64,000 nt of DNA from Brachynemurus nebulosus (Eukaryota > Arthropoda > Insecta > Neuroptera > Myrmeleontidae). The notes below the pieces were generated by a model. That model made no database searches. It was not told where the DNA came from and saw only the letters and a list, made by a program, of their open reading frames with translations. Within the stretch, counting starts at the first letter, position 1, and each line of letters begins with the position of its first letter. Where the stretch lies: assembly GCA_035578155.1 (NCBI GenBank), contig JAPWDM010000001.1, forward strand, positions 162,351,498 through 162,415,497. Direction: 5' to 3'. This document shows, piece by piece, positions 47,020 through 56,008 of this stretch. A program made the position numbers and the translations under genes.

Positions 47020-47378
47020 CTGGACAAGTTTTATATGGATGAAATTACCTGTTCGTGGACTGACGTCATTAAATAAATGGAACAAATTCATCAAAATTAG
47101 ACGTACTAAAATTTTCTCTTTTCCTTTTTGTTACACTTTTGACTCGTTGTAAGTAACTCAAAAATTGAAATAGAATCATTTGCCTTACTCTTTTTACGTA
47201 TATACAAATCTAAATAGAATAAGATATATGATTCTATTTCAGTCTTTTTTATTATTGCTTACAACAAGTGAAAAGTGTATTTTTGTATTAGACTAACTAT
47301 AGTAATATAAAATTGTACATCTAATTTTATTTCATTTGTTAATGACGTCAGTCCAAGTTTAGATAATTTCACCTATAG
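47020..47378. mobile_element. MITE with GGTGAAATTATCTAAACTTGG-type inverted ends
   Basis: The left GGATGAAATTACCTGTTCGT followed by GGACTGACGTCATTAA is the inverted counterpart of TTAATGACGTCAGTCCAAGT followed by TTAGATAATTTCACCTATAG on the right. About 360 bp; superfamily not determined. Confidence 0.7.
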
Positions 47379-47804
47379 CTCATTTCTCTGACCATTATAA
47401 AATATAAACCGTAGCCAATAAAACTATGATAGAAAATTTTATCGCTGAATGATTATAATACATATTAATTAAACTATTTTCATTTAAATTACATAACAAA
47501 AAAATGGCTGAACTTTTTTGAAATCAATTGTACATTTCTTATTAGTAAAAGTGTATATGATTATAATTTACAGCGTGAATTTTTCCAGAGTTGCCATTTT
47601 GATTACAGCCATACCGTTGCGTTGATTTAATCGAAAAATTGTCCAAAAAAGAGTTGTAGATATCGACGGGGGCAACCGATTCCTATAGTCACGAGCTTTA
47701 TAGCTCTTATAGTTTTCGAGTTATGGTACCAACTTATAGATTTTTAAATGAGACTATATGTTAATTTTTAGATAAAACTGATCTAATGCATCAATTAAAA
47801 ATAC

Positions 47805-48143
47805 CCCTGTCGCAGCATCTGCATAACATAGCGAATTTCCAAATCTTGGGCACTGGCGGATCTCATCTAAGACCTGTACCTATTCAAAATAGTTTAGCTT
47901 TCTAAGAGTAAAAGAATTTTTAAAATCGGTTGGGTAATTAGTTTTGGTATTTTTGGGGACCCAAGAACCCGAACGAATTTTGTGCAGCATAGTTGTATCC
48001 ATCTAAAATAATTTAGTTCTCTAGCAGTGAGAAATTTTTTAGCATCGGTTCGATAGCTTATTACTGGCGTTTTCGGATCTGCAAGATCCCGGTGGACCTC
48101 ATTAAAAAATCAGCTCGACCGTATATTCTAGGCGGACTTTATG

Positions 48144-48145
<2 letters not shown>
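47805..48145. repeat. Degenerate satellite units left of the provirus
   Basis: Two or three diverged units with AAnAGTTTAGCTnnnnAnnAGT, TTTTnAAAATCGGTTnG and GGACC-type text, related to the array at 56005-57250. The lead-in GTACCTATTCAAAATAGTTTAG at 47876 matches that at about 56072. Confidence 0.7.

Positions 48146-48199
<54 letters not shown>
48146..48199. repeat. (TA)n microsatellite, provirus insertion site (left)
   Basis: A TA run that abuts the 5' LTR and resumes after the 3' LTR (55933-56004). The last ATAT before the LTR and the first ATAT after it serve as a 4-bp target duplication, though in a TA run this is not independent proof. Confidence 0.9.
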
Positions 48200-48204
<5 letters not shown>

Positions 48205-48661
48205 TGTAACCATCACATCCGCCCTAACACTTAATTAATACATATTATATTTTTATACATTTAATCAATATTTCTGTAATATTAAGAATTGTACAATGTA
48301 TGTAGACAATAAGTAATAATTTATCCCATAAGGAACTCATATAGATAATTATTTAATTTTTCATGTATCTAAAAATAACAAAAGCTTAATCATCAAAAAC
48401 TACTAAATAATTAAATACAATGTATTGAGACAAAGGAATTGCAATGATATTATTTTACAGTTACATCTTTCTCATTTTTGCTTAATCAGCAATCTCTTTG
48501 TCTGAATTACTTATAAATAAGGTAACTCAGTGAGTTATCTGATTTTTGTTCGATCTAGCTGGTAATAGTAACACCAGTGATATCTTTGTAAAACAATTTT
48601 GTAATTTTAAAACTTAAATAAATTTTTTAAAAACTAACTTTAATTGTTACGAAACGTAACT
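48200..48661 (+). repeat. 5' LTR (462 bp)
   Basis: Starts AGTTATGTAACC and ends ACGAAACGTAACT, with short inverted AGTTA/TAACT ends; boundaries are ambiguous by one base. It holds a TATAAATAAGG promoter-like box at about 48512 and AATAAA at 48617-48622. It matches 55471-55932 throughout in my comparison. Confidence 0.92.
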
Positions 48662-48678
48662 GGCGCAGTCGTTCGGAT
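48661..48678 (+). promoter_or_regulatory. Primer-binding site
   Basis: TGGCGCAGTCG directly follows the 5' LTR. It resembles the tRNA-primed start used by the 17.6/297 group (reported as tRNA-Ser type); the match after the first 11 bases was not verified. Confidence 0.7.
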
Positions 48679-48839
48679 TGTTGTAAGCATTGTTACCGGT
48701 ATTGGTGATATCGTGAGTTGTGGAATTGACGGTTTCTCAAGGAAACAATTCAATCTTAACGGCATATTAAGAATTGTGGTACACTCTGGTTAGCAGTGCG
48801 TGGATTTCAATCCTTCATACAACAACGGATCTACGAGGA

Positions 48840-48862
48840 ATGGAAATTTACTGGAGCATTCT
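48840..48862 (+). other. Leader ATG and splice donor, candidate env 5' exon / short upstream ORF
   Basis: An ATG at 48840 opens an eight-codon frame in unspliced RNA that stops before the gag ATG. A strong donor, GTAAGT, starts at 48863, leaving two bases of a codon. The acceptor TTTGTTACAG at 53841-53850 supplies one base to complete the codon and continues in the env frame. Splicing between these sites would thus give env a start codon in the leader and a more hydrophobic N-terminus. This is inference from phase and consensus; no RNA evidence is available. Confidence 0.55.
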
Positions 48863-48928
48863 GTAAGTAGAGTAAATTGCATATTTTTCGCTGCTTATAT
48901 TTTTTGTTCCTGCTTTTTCCTTTTTCGT

Positions 48929-50350
48929 ATGTCTTTCATCGTAAAATCAAAATTGTTTAAATTATCACACAGACCATATCCTAGATCGAAAATCCCTCAA
49001 CTAAACGGCGCAGAAAACGCAATAGTTGAGTCAAACGTGAGCATATCGGAGGATACGATAAGCAACGTTAACTTAGATTTAATTAGTAATAGTAATATTG
49101 AAACAGTTCAATCAAATAATTTAAATACAAATACAAATAATTCAATTAGTTTAGAAAGTTTAGATTTTAATAAATATTATAACAGTACAAAAATGCAAGT
49201 AAACGAAAATGCAGTTAGTGGCTTCTCACAAGTGCTCGAAGCATTTAGAATACCGGATCCAATTAAATTCCTACCTGAATTTAATGGAAATCCGAGAACA
49301 CTGCATGATTTTATTGAAAATGTAGATGAAATCATAGCATGTGTAAGTGTCGATTGGACACAGGGATACGGTAAATTGTGGATACGGGCTATCCGTAATA
49401 AAATTGTAGGAGAGGCTAACGAAGTTTTAAACATGTACGGTACTCCGACAGATTGGCAATCAATCAAATCAAATTTAATTTCATATTATGCGGACAAACG
49501 AAACGAGACAAACTTAATTAGGGAACTTTATAGTCTAAAACAAAATCAAAATCAGAAAATGGAAGAATTTTATGCGAAAGTAATCGAAATACTTTCTTCA
49601 TTAGTTAACTTCACTAAATTAAACGAAAATGATTCCATTGCAATAAATTCTAAATTACAATTATTTAAAAATTTGGCAAAAGATGTATTTTTAGCTGGAC
49701 TTAGAGAACCTATTGGGTCAGTCGTACGTGCAAGAAATCCAGACACGATTCAGAATGCATTTGAATACGCTATCAAAGAGCAAAATATTCACTACCATCA
49801 AAAATCATATCAACAAATTACAGTTAAACCTCCAATATCCGCACCTGTACCGATTAGAACACACAATTTTCATAATCCCCAACAATACCAAAAACAGTTT
49901 ATCACACATACACCGTTTAACACACAAAATAATATTCAACAAACGCGACCATTTTATACACAAAATAATAATCAACAATTACGACAATTCAACACACAAA
50001 ATAATACAAAACAGTTACCGCGACCAACACCTATGGACTTAGGCAGTAATAGGTTAAGCATTAGACAACCTAACACACAACAGCAACAATCACGCCCTAA
50101 TTTTCAACAACAACAACAACAACAACAACCATTTAGACGTAATATTTTCCAACCCCAAAGTAGACCGACTTTTGCTTCAAACGAACTTTTTAATACAGAA
50201 GCATCAGGATTTAGTTCATTAGACGAATACGTAGTTGACGAAAATTATGACGAAAACAGTTACGAATACGAACAGACAGACCAAAATAATCAAAATGAGA
50301 TCGATGATCAAAATTTTCGGTTAATCTCGGACAACAATTTGGATACATAG
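48929..50350 (+). CDS. gag: gag polyprotein of the errantivirus
   Basis: A 473-residue frame from the first in-frame ATG, at 48929. The open frame extends upstream to 48800, but its first codon there is GTG and the splice donor lies within that part. The central region (about 49230-49790) has the helical Retrotrans_gag pattern, including WTQGYGKLWIRAI and the conserved LYSLKQNQNQKMEEFYAKV. The C-terminal third is Gln/Asn-rich with repeated FNTQNN-type motifs and a poly-Gln run. No CCHC zinc knuckle is present, as usual in this group. It packages genomic RNA and forms the particle core. It ends TAG at 50348 and overlaps pol by -1. Confidence 0.85.
   Translation: MSFIVKSKLFKLSHRPYPRSKIPQLNGAENAIVESNVSISEDTISNVNLDLISNSNIETVQSNNLNTNTNNSISLESLDFNKYYNSTKMQVNENAVSGFSQVLEAFRIPDPIKFLPEFNGNPRTLHDFIENVDEIIACVSVDWTQGYGKLWIRAIRNKIVGEANEVLNMYGTPTDWQSIKSNLISYYADKRNETNLIRELYSLKQNQNQKMEEFYAKVIEILSSLVNFTKLNENDSIAINSKLQLFKNLAKDVFLAGLREPIGSVVRARNPDTIQNAFEYAIKEQNIHYHQKSYQQITVKPPISAPVPIRTHNFHNPQQYQKQFITHTPFNTQNNIQQTRPFYTQNNNQQLRQFNTQNNTKQLPRPTPMDLGSNRLSIRQPNTQQQQSRPNFQQQQQQQQPFRRNIFQPQSRPTFASNELFNTEASGFSSLDEYVVDENYDENSYEYEQTDQNNQNEIDDQNFRLISDNNLDT
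50311..50317 (+). promoter_or_regulatory. -1 ribosomal frameshift heptamer (A AAT TTT)
   Basis: In the gag frame these bases read caA AAT TTT, the canonical X XXY YYZ slip pattern. The pol frame is one base back and open from 50308, while gag stops at 50348, so a slip here joins gag to protease. A downstream pseudoknot was not resolved by eye. Confidence 0.75.
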
Positions 50351-53300
50351 ATTTAAATCTTCACGAATCTACTTTACCCTATATACATATTACTGACCAA
50401 AATGACTGTACACCCTTAAAATTTTTAATTGATACTGGTTCTTCAAATTCTTTCCTTAATCCTGAATTAGTTCATCCAGACCTTACAACTGAAATTAAAC
50501 CTACTACAATTAAATCACTTTTAGGATCATATAATGTTACAAAAAAGGCAAAATTACCCATTTTTAGTGAATTCAATCAAGACGGTACAATAGATTTTCT
50601 TCTTTTACGATTTCACGGTTATTTTGACGGACTTATTGGACTTGACATACTTAACCAACTTCAAGCTCAAATTGATATTCCCGGTAAACGATTAATAACA
50701 CCATTTTCTACAAATAGATTGTTGTTCAAACCCAACATCACAAGTGGCATACACATAATTGAACCAAATTGTAAACAATTAGTCAAAATTCCAACAGACG
50801 TACAATCAGGCGACGTATTAGTACATGACATAAAAATTCAAAATAAATTTTCGATTCCTTCTGGCGTATACAATGTTAAAGATTGGCATATACTCGCACC
50901 TGTTTTAAATCACACAAACAGTGCACAAAAATTTTTAATCGAACAGCCACTGAAAGTAGAAATTTTAAATCACGAAATTATTGACTGTAACTTTAACCAA
51001 TTTCAAACTGATAACGACACGGAATTACCCCCGATCGAATCTCTTATTAGGACCGAACATTTAAATAGTGAAGAAAGACAAGCTTTGTTTAAACTTTGTC
51101 GTAAATATGAGGATGTTTTTTATAAAGAGGGTCAAGATCTTTCATTTACGAATAAAATTAAACATGAAATAAAAACAACTGATGATCTACCCGTTTATAC
51201 CAAATCCTATCGGTATCCTTATATTCATAAGGATGAGGTTAAGAAGCAAATTGATAAGATGCTCCATCAAGGCATCATAAGACCAAGCTATTCTCCTTGG
51301 AGTAGTCCAATTTGGATAGTTCCTAAAAAACTAGACCAAAGTGGAGTACGAAAATGGCGATTAGTGGTGGACTATAGGAAACTTAACGAGAAAACTATAG
51401 GGGATAAATATCCAATCCCAAACATCACAGATATACTAGACAAACTTGGTAAATGCATGTATTTCACTACTCTAGACTTAGCATCTGGTTTCCATCAGAT
51501 AGAAGTTCATCCTAGGGACATTGAGAAAACTGCTTTTACTGTAGACCATGGACATTTCGAACATGTTCGCATGCCATTTGGACTAAAAAACGCTCCATCA
51601 ACTTTCCAAAGAGTTATGGATAACGTTCTAAAAGATCTACAAGGTACAATTTGTCTTGTATACATGGATGATATAATTATCTTTTCCACTTCGCTTCAAG
51701 AACATATTATTAATCTCGATAAAGTTTTTAGCAGACTAAAGGACGCAAATTTAAAAATTCAGTTAGACAAAAGCGAATTTTTGAAACGGGAAGTAGCTTT
51801 TCTGGGACACATAGTATCAGAAGCAGGTGTAAAACCTAATCCTGATAAAGTAGCTGCTATTAGGAAATTCCCTGTACCAAAAACACAAAAAGATATTAAA
51901 TCTTTTCTGGGACTTCTTGGATACTACAGGAAATTTATTAAAGACTTCGCTAGGTTAACAAAACCAATGACTAAATGTTTGAAGAAAGGTGAAACAGTTA
52001 AACTTGCACCCGAGTTCCTTAAATGTTTCGAAACATGTAAAGACCTCTTGACAAACGACCCAATCCTTGCCTATCCAGACTTTAACAAAGAATTTATTTT
52101 GACAACGGACGCAAGCAATGTAGCAATCGGAGCAGTCCTTTCCCAAGGACCTATTGGTAAAGATAACCCAATATGTTACGCTTCTAGGACCTTAACCGAC
52201 TCAGAATCACATTACTCTACCATAGAAAAAGAACTATTATCGATCGTATGGGCAACCAAATATTTCAGGCCTTACTTATACGGACGAAAATTTACCATAA
52301 TTACTGACCATCAACCACTCAGATGGCTCATGTCACTTAAAGAACCAAACAGTAAATTAGTAAGATGGCGACTTAAACTTGAAGAATTTGACTACAAAAT
52401 TATACACAAACCAGGTCGACAAAATACTAACGCAGACGCCCTTTCACGAATTATAATTGACAGTAACCCCCATACTAATGACGATTCTACGCAAGACACT
52501 TCTACACAAGACACTTCTACACAAACAGTACATAGTGCATCAGAGGATGATACCTCCTTAATTCGAATCTCTGAAAACCCCCTTAATGATTTTAAAAATC
52601 AATTAATCATATTAAAAGATGAAAACATTCAAACTGCAACTAAACGCAAATTCCAAATTCTTTTTAATACACGTCGACGTATTACAATTACACTTTCTGC
52701 TGACGACGACGATATTTTAATCTCAATTATAAAAGAAAACATTCCACCGAAGGTAACTTTAGCTATATACTGTCCTGATGACGAATTATTTGTTAAAATT
52801 CAAAGAATATATTCTGATTATTTCTCTCAAGGTAAACAGTACAAAATTATTCGAGCAACTAAACTATTAGAAGACGTTTTAGAAGATGACCAACAAGACG
52901 AATTAATAAAAAAGTATCATGACTTTAGACATACAGGAATTAACGAAACTTTTAACCATATTAGAAGAGAACATTACTTTCCAAATTTAAAATCAAAAAT
53001 TTCTTATTATGTTAATAATTGTAAATTGTGTAACGAAAATAAATATGACAGACGGCCACCAAAACAAAATTTTGAATTAACAGAAACACCGTCACAGCCA
53101 CTCGAAATTGTACACATTGATATATTTTATTTGGACAAATTAATATATTTAACAATTGTAGATAAATTTTCACGTTTTGGCCAAGCATACCCAATCGAAA
53201 CAAGAAATACATCCCATATCCTTGAGGCTTTAGCACAATACATTTCCCAATACGGTAGTCCTAAAAATATTGTAGTCGATTCAGAAAAAGGATTTGACTC

Positions 53301-53958
53301 AATACGTTTTCGACAATTTTGTGACACGTATAGTATTAATATACACATAACAGCTGTTAGAAGTTCAACATCAAATTCTCCTGTAGAGAGATTCCATTCT
53401 TCTATCCTTGAAAAATATCGTATCACACATGCAACTGATAAAAGCAGCTCAGCTGATTTAAAAATGCTACATACAGTTTTTGTTTATAATAATTCAATTC
53501 ATACCGCGATTAAATGTACACCATATGAATTATTTTTCGGACGTAAATATGACATTAAATTAACTGCCGACCCAGCAATAGTACAACAAGAACGCGAAAA
53601 ATTTCAACGTGAATCTTATCAGAACCAAATTCAACAAAAAGAAAACAAAATTAATACTCTAAATAGTAATCGCGAATCCCCAATTGATTATAAAGAAAAA
53701 CAAACTACATATTTTCAGGAAAATAAACATAATTCCAAATTACACCCAAAATTTAAACAAATTACAGTAAAAACTAATAATAAGGTAACGGTAACAGACG
53801 ACAAAAACCGTAAAATCCCAAAACAAAAATTAAGACGACCTTTGTTACAGGGCAATATTAACAATAATGACAACGGTGACGACACAGAAAATCGAGATAC
53901 GCGACCTAACGAACAACCCGGGACTAGTGGCTATAGAACTAGGACAAGCCAAACTTAA
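50317..53958 (+). CDS. pol: pol: protease, reverse transcriptase, RNase H, integrase
   Basis: About 1,213 codons in the -1 frame relative to gag. Protease carries FLIDTGSS (DTG at 50431-50439) and GLIGLDIL near 50640. RT begins with the YPIPNITDIL region and has YMDD at 51661-51672. RNase H shows TDAS near 52105, a KELLSIVW Glu near 52230 and TDHQPLRWL near 52305. Integrase has an HHCC finger (about 52920-53040) and a D,D35E core at 53119, 53278 and 53386. All catalytic residues are present and no stop intervenes. Translation is expected as Gag-Pol by frameshift; the first ATG at 50719 lies after protease and is not a natural start. The 3' end overlaps env by 92 bases. Confidence 0.9.
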   Translation, partial: SVNLGQQFGYIDLNLHESTLPYIHITDQNDCTPLKFLIDTGSSNSFLNPELVHPDLTTEIKPTTIKSLLGSYNVTKKAKLPIFSEFNQDGTIDFLLLRFHGYFDGLIGLDILNQLQAQIDIPGKRLITPFSTNRLLFKPNITSGIHIIEPNCKQLVKIPTDVQSGDVLVHDIKIQNKFSIPSGVYNVKDWHILAPVLNHTNSAQKFLIEQPLKVEILNHEIIDCNFNQFQTDNDTELPPIESLIRTEHLNSEERQALFKLCRKYEDVFYKEGQDLSFTNKIKHEIKTTDDLPVYTKSYRYPYIHKDEVKKQIDKMLHQGIIRPSYSPWSSPIWIVPKKLDQSGVRKWRLVVDYRKLNEKTIGDKYPIPNITDILDKLGKCMYFTTLDLASGFHQIEVHPRDIEKTAFTVDHGHFEHVRMPFGLKNAPSTFQRVMDNVLKDLQGTICLVYMDDIIIFSTSLQEHIINLDKVFSRLKDANLKIQLDKSEFLKREVAFLGHIVSEAGVKPNPDKVAAIRKFPVPKTQKDIKSFLGLLGYYRKFIKDFARLTKPMTKCLKKGETVKLAPEFLKCFETCKDLLTNDPILAYPDFNKEFILTTDASNVAIGAVLSQGPIGKDNPICYASRTLTDSESHYSTIEKELLSIVWATKYFRPYLYGRKFTIITDHQPLRWLMSLKEPNSKLVRWRLKLEEFDYKIIHKPGRQNTNADALSRIIIDSNPHTNDDSTQDTSTQDTSTQTVHSASEDDTSLIRISENPLNDFKNQLIILKDENIQTATKRKFQILFNTRRRITITLSADDDDILISIIKENIPPKVTLAIYCPDDELFVKIQRIYSDYFSQGKQYKIIRATKLLEDVLEDDQQDELIKKYHDFRHTGINETFNHIRREHYFPNLKSKISYYVNNCKLCNENKYDRRPPKQNFELTETPSQPLEIVHIDIFYLDKLIYLTIVDKFSRFGQAYPIETRNTSHILEALAQYISQYGSPKNIVVDSEKGFDSIRFRQFCDTYSINIHITAVRSSTSNSPVERFHSSILEKYRITHATDKSSSADLKMLHTVFVYNNSIHTAIKCTPYELFFGRKYDIKLTADPAIVQQEREKFQRESYQNQIQQKENKINTLNSNRESPIDYKEKQTTYFQENKHNSKLHPKFKQITVKTNNKVTVTDDKNRKIPKQKLRRPLLQGNINNNDNGDDTENRDTRPNEQPGTSGYRTRTSQT
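53841..53850 (+). promoter_or_regulatory. Candidate env splice acceptor
   Basis: TTTGTTACAG followed by G, inside the end of pol and 16 bases before the first env ATG. The env frame is open back past this site to about 53834, so the joined frame would stay open. Confidence 0.55.
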
Positions 53959-55480
53959 TCAAGAATTTAGCAAATTTATACACATAATTAACCTTACAAA
54001 TTATAGAGAAAATATAGATAAAATTGGCAATTCATTAAAATATTTAAACGAAGACGATCAACTGTTGACTAACACGACTATCAAAAACATAATTCAGTTA
54101 AAATTTAAAGAACTTAAAACTATTTTTAAACAAATTTACCCAAAACGTACAAAACGGGCCCTTGTCAGTGCCTTAGGGTCAATCATCAAAACTATAACTG
54201 GTAACATGGACGAAGAAGACGCATTAGCGATAAATAAAGAAATAAATAATTTAAAAATCAATCAACACAATTTAATTTCGGGGAATAACAAACAGATCAA
54301 AATCAATGAAATTATGATTGAACGTTTTAATAACATATCAAACCATATAAACATTCAGCAAGATGCCATAAATAAAATTCTCTCTACAATGAAAACACAA
54401 GTATCTGGTAGTTTAACAAATCGTGAACAAAATTTTCTAAATTCAATACAACACGCTTATCATATAATTTATAATATCGACCTCTTGTATTCACATTTGG
54501 TTCAACTAGCTCAAGCTCTAAATTTGGCAAAACTCAATGTACTTCCTACCTTAATATTAACTCCTGACGAATTGGACCATGCATATAAAATCTTAAAATC
54601 CCAACGCTTACCTATTAATTCCTTACATCAAGTATACGAATTATTAACCTTCCAAGCCTATTATAATGATACCAACATTATATTCAACATTCGCATCCCT
54701 ATTTTCGAAAACGATACTTATAAATTGAACCTTTTGGAACCATTACCCACTAAAAACAAATCTATATTAATTCCCTATCCCTATATCCTAAGCGGAAAAT
54801 ATGTAAGTTACTTTTCACAGAAAGAATGCTCACGGCTAAATAAAATCTACATCTGTGACAAAGAAGATCTAATTAAGCTACCTACATCAGATCACTGCTT
54901 TAACCATGCAATTCGTGGACAAATTGGAAGTTGCATCTACGAGGAATTCGACGAACAAACAATGGTCAAACGTTTAACACCACAACACGTTATATTGAAA
55001 AACGTAAAAAATCAATCAATTTCAACTACTTGCGGTATTAACCAACGGTTCGTAAAAGGAACAATACTCATCTATTTTCACCAATGTGAAATTGTCATAA
55101 ACAACGTCGTGTACAAAAACCAAGAACTTAATAAAACACAACAACTTCATATATTACCTCTACACGAACTCCAAATTAAAGAACAAAAATTGTTACCTAA
55201 AATCAACCTGCAAAAACTTAATTCCTACCACATCGAAAATAGACAAGAAATAGAAGAATTCAAATCCAAAACAACCCTACATATATCCGGGGTATATATA
55301 GCATTCGGCATCGTAATAGCAACATTTATTATATTCATTGTGATAAAATACATCAGAAATAAATGGAAATCGACAAATTCATCACCTACAACACAAATAA
55401 ATTATTTGCCGTCTGGCCATCCCAATGAACCAAAGCTCATATGGTCTAGGCCAGAAAGTCAGAGGGGAGGAGTTATGTAA
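53867..55480 (+). CDS. env: env: errantivirus envelope glycoprotein (insect F-like)
   Basis: A 537-residue frame from its first ATG. A furin-type RTKR site at 54146-54157 is followed by a Gly/Ala-rich hydrophobic stretch and an ITGN-DxxD segment, the fusion-subunit start conserved in insect errantiviruses and related to baculovirus F proteins. Long helical segments follow, with Cys residues in the 54830-55090 region. A single transmembrane helix (about 55288-55355) is followed by a basic KYIRNKWK cytoplasmic tail. The ATG at 53867 gives no signal peptide, so translation probably starts in a spliced leader. No stop or frameshift is seen. Role: membrane fusion and cell-to-cell spread, by family knowledge. 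Confidence 0.85.
   Translation: MTTVTTQKIEIRDLTNNPGLVAIELGQAKLNQEFSKFIHIINLTNYRENIDKIGNSLKYLNEDDQLLTNTTIKNIIQLKFKELKTIFKQIYPKRTKRALVSALGSIIKTITGNMDEEDALAINKEINNLKINQHNLISGNNKQIKINEIMIERFNNISNHINIQQDAINKILSTMKTQVSGSLTNREQNFLNSIQHAYHIIYNIDLLYSHLVQLAQALNLAKLNVLPTLILTPDELDHAYKILKSQRLPINSLHQVYELLTFQAYYNDTNIIFNIRIPIFENDTYKLNLLEPLPTKNKSILIPYPYILSGKYVSYFSQKECSRLNKIYICDKEDLIKLPTSDHCFNHAIRGQIGSCIYEEFDEQTMVKRLTPQHVILKNVKNQSISTTCGINQRFVKGTILIYFHQCEIVINNVVYKNQELNKTQQLHILPLHELQIKEQKLLPKINLQKLNSYHIENRQEIEEFKSKTTLHISGVYIAFGIVIATFIIFIVIKYIRNKWKSTNSSPTTQINYLPSGHPNEPKLIWSRPESQRGGVM
55461..55470 (+). promoter_or_regulatory. Polypurine tract
   Basis: AGAGGGGAGG immediately precedes the 3' LTR and fixes its start at A 55471, consistent with the AGTTA end. 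It would prime plus-strand DNA synthesis. It overlaps the last codons of env. Confidence 0.85.
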
Positions 55481-55932
55481 CCATCACATCCGCCCTAACA
55501 CTTAATTAATACATATTATATTTTTATACATTTAATCAATATTTCTGTAATATTAAGAATTGTACAATGTATGTAGACAATAAGTAATAATTTATCCCAT
55601 AAGGAACTCATATAGATAATTATTTAATTTTTCATGTATCTAAAAATAACAAAAGCTTAATCATCAAAAACTACTAAATAATTAAATACAATGTATTGAG
55701 ACAAAGGAATTGCAATGATATTATTTTACAGTTACATCTTTCTCATTTTTGCTTAATCAGCAATCTCTTTGTCTGAATTACTTATAAATAAGGTAACTCA
55801 GTGAGTTATCTGATTTTTGTTCGATCTAGCTGGTAATAGTAACACCAGTGATATCTTTGTAAAACAATTTTGTAATTTTAAAACTTAAATAAATTTTTTA
55901 AAAACTAACTTTAATTGTTACGAAACGTAACT
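55471..55932 (+). repeat. 3' LTR (462 bp)
   Basis: Same length as the 5' LTR and no difference found in a line-by-line reading. Followed by ATAT of the resumed TA run. Confidence 0.92.
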
Positions 55933-55937
55933 ATATA

Positions 55938-56004
<67 letters not shown>
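55933..56004. repeat. (TA)n microsatellite (right of the provirus)
   Basis: TA run with one GTA interruption, the right half of the tract split by the provirus. Confidence 0.93.

Positions 56005-56008
<4 letters not shown>

Larger units (their letters stand above)
48200..55932 (+). mobile_element. Intact errantivirus (gypsy group, 17.6/297-like) provirus, 7.7 kb
   Basis: The structure is LTR, primer-binding site, gag, pro-pol, env, polypurine tract, LTR. LTRs are indistinguishable by eye, gag, pol and env are all open, and the insertion lies in a TA run with ATAT duplicates. Presence of env, ATAT target choice, AGT...ACT LTR ends and pol order PR-RT-RH-IN place it with insect errantiviruses. 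It appears recently inserted and potentially active; neither is proven by sequence alone. Confidence 0.88.

Noticed and set aside
48800..48928. gag starting at 48800
   Set aside because: The codon is GTG and the region contains a splice donor; the first in-frame ATG is 48929.
50719..53958. pol starting at its first ATG
   Set aside because: Protease (DTG at 50431) lies upstream in the same open frame and is reached by frameshift from gag.
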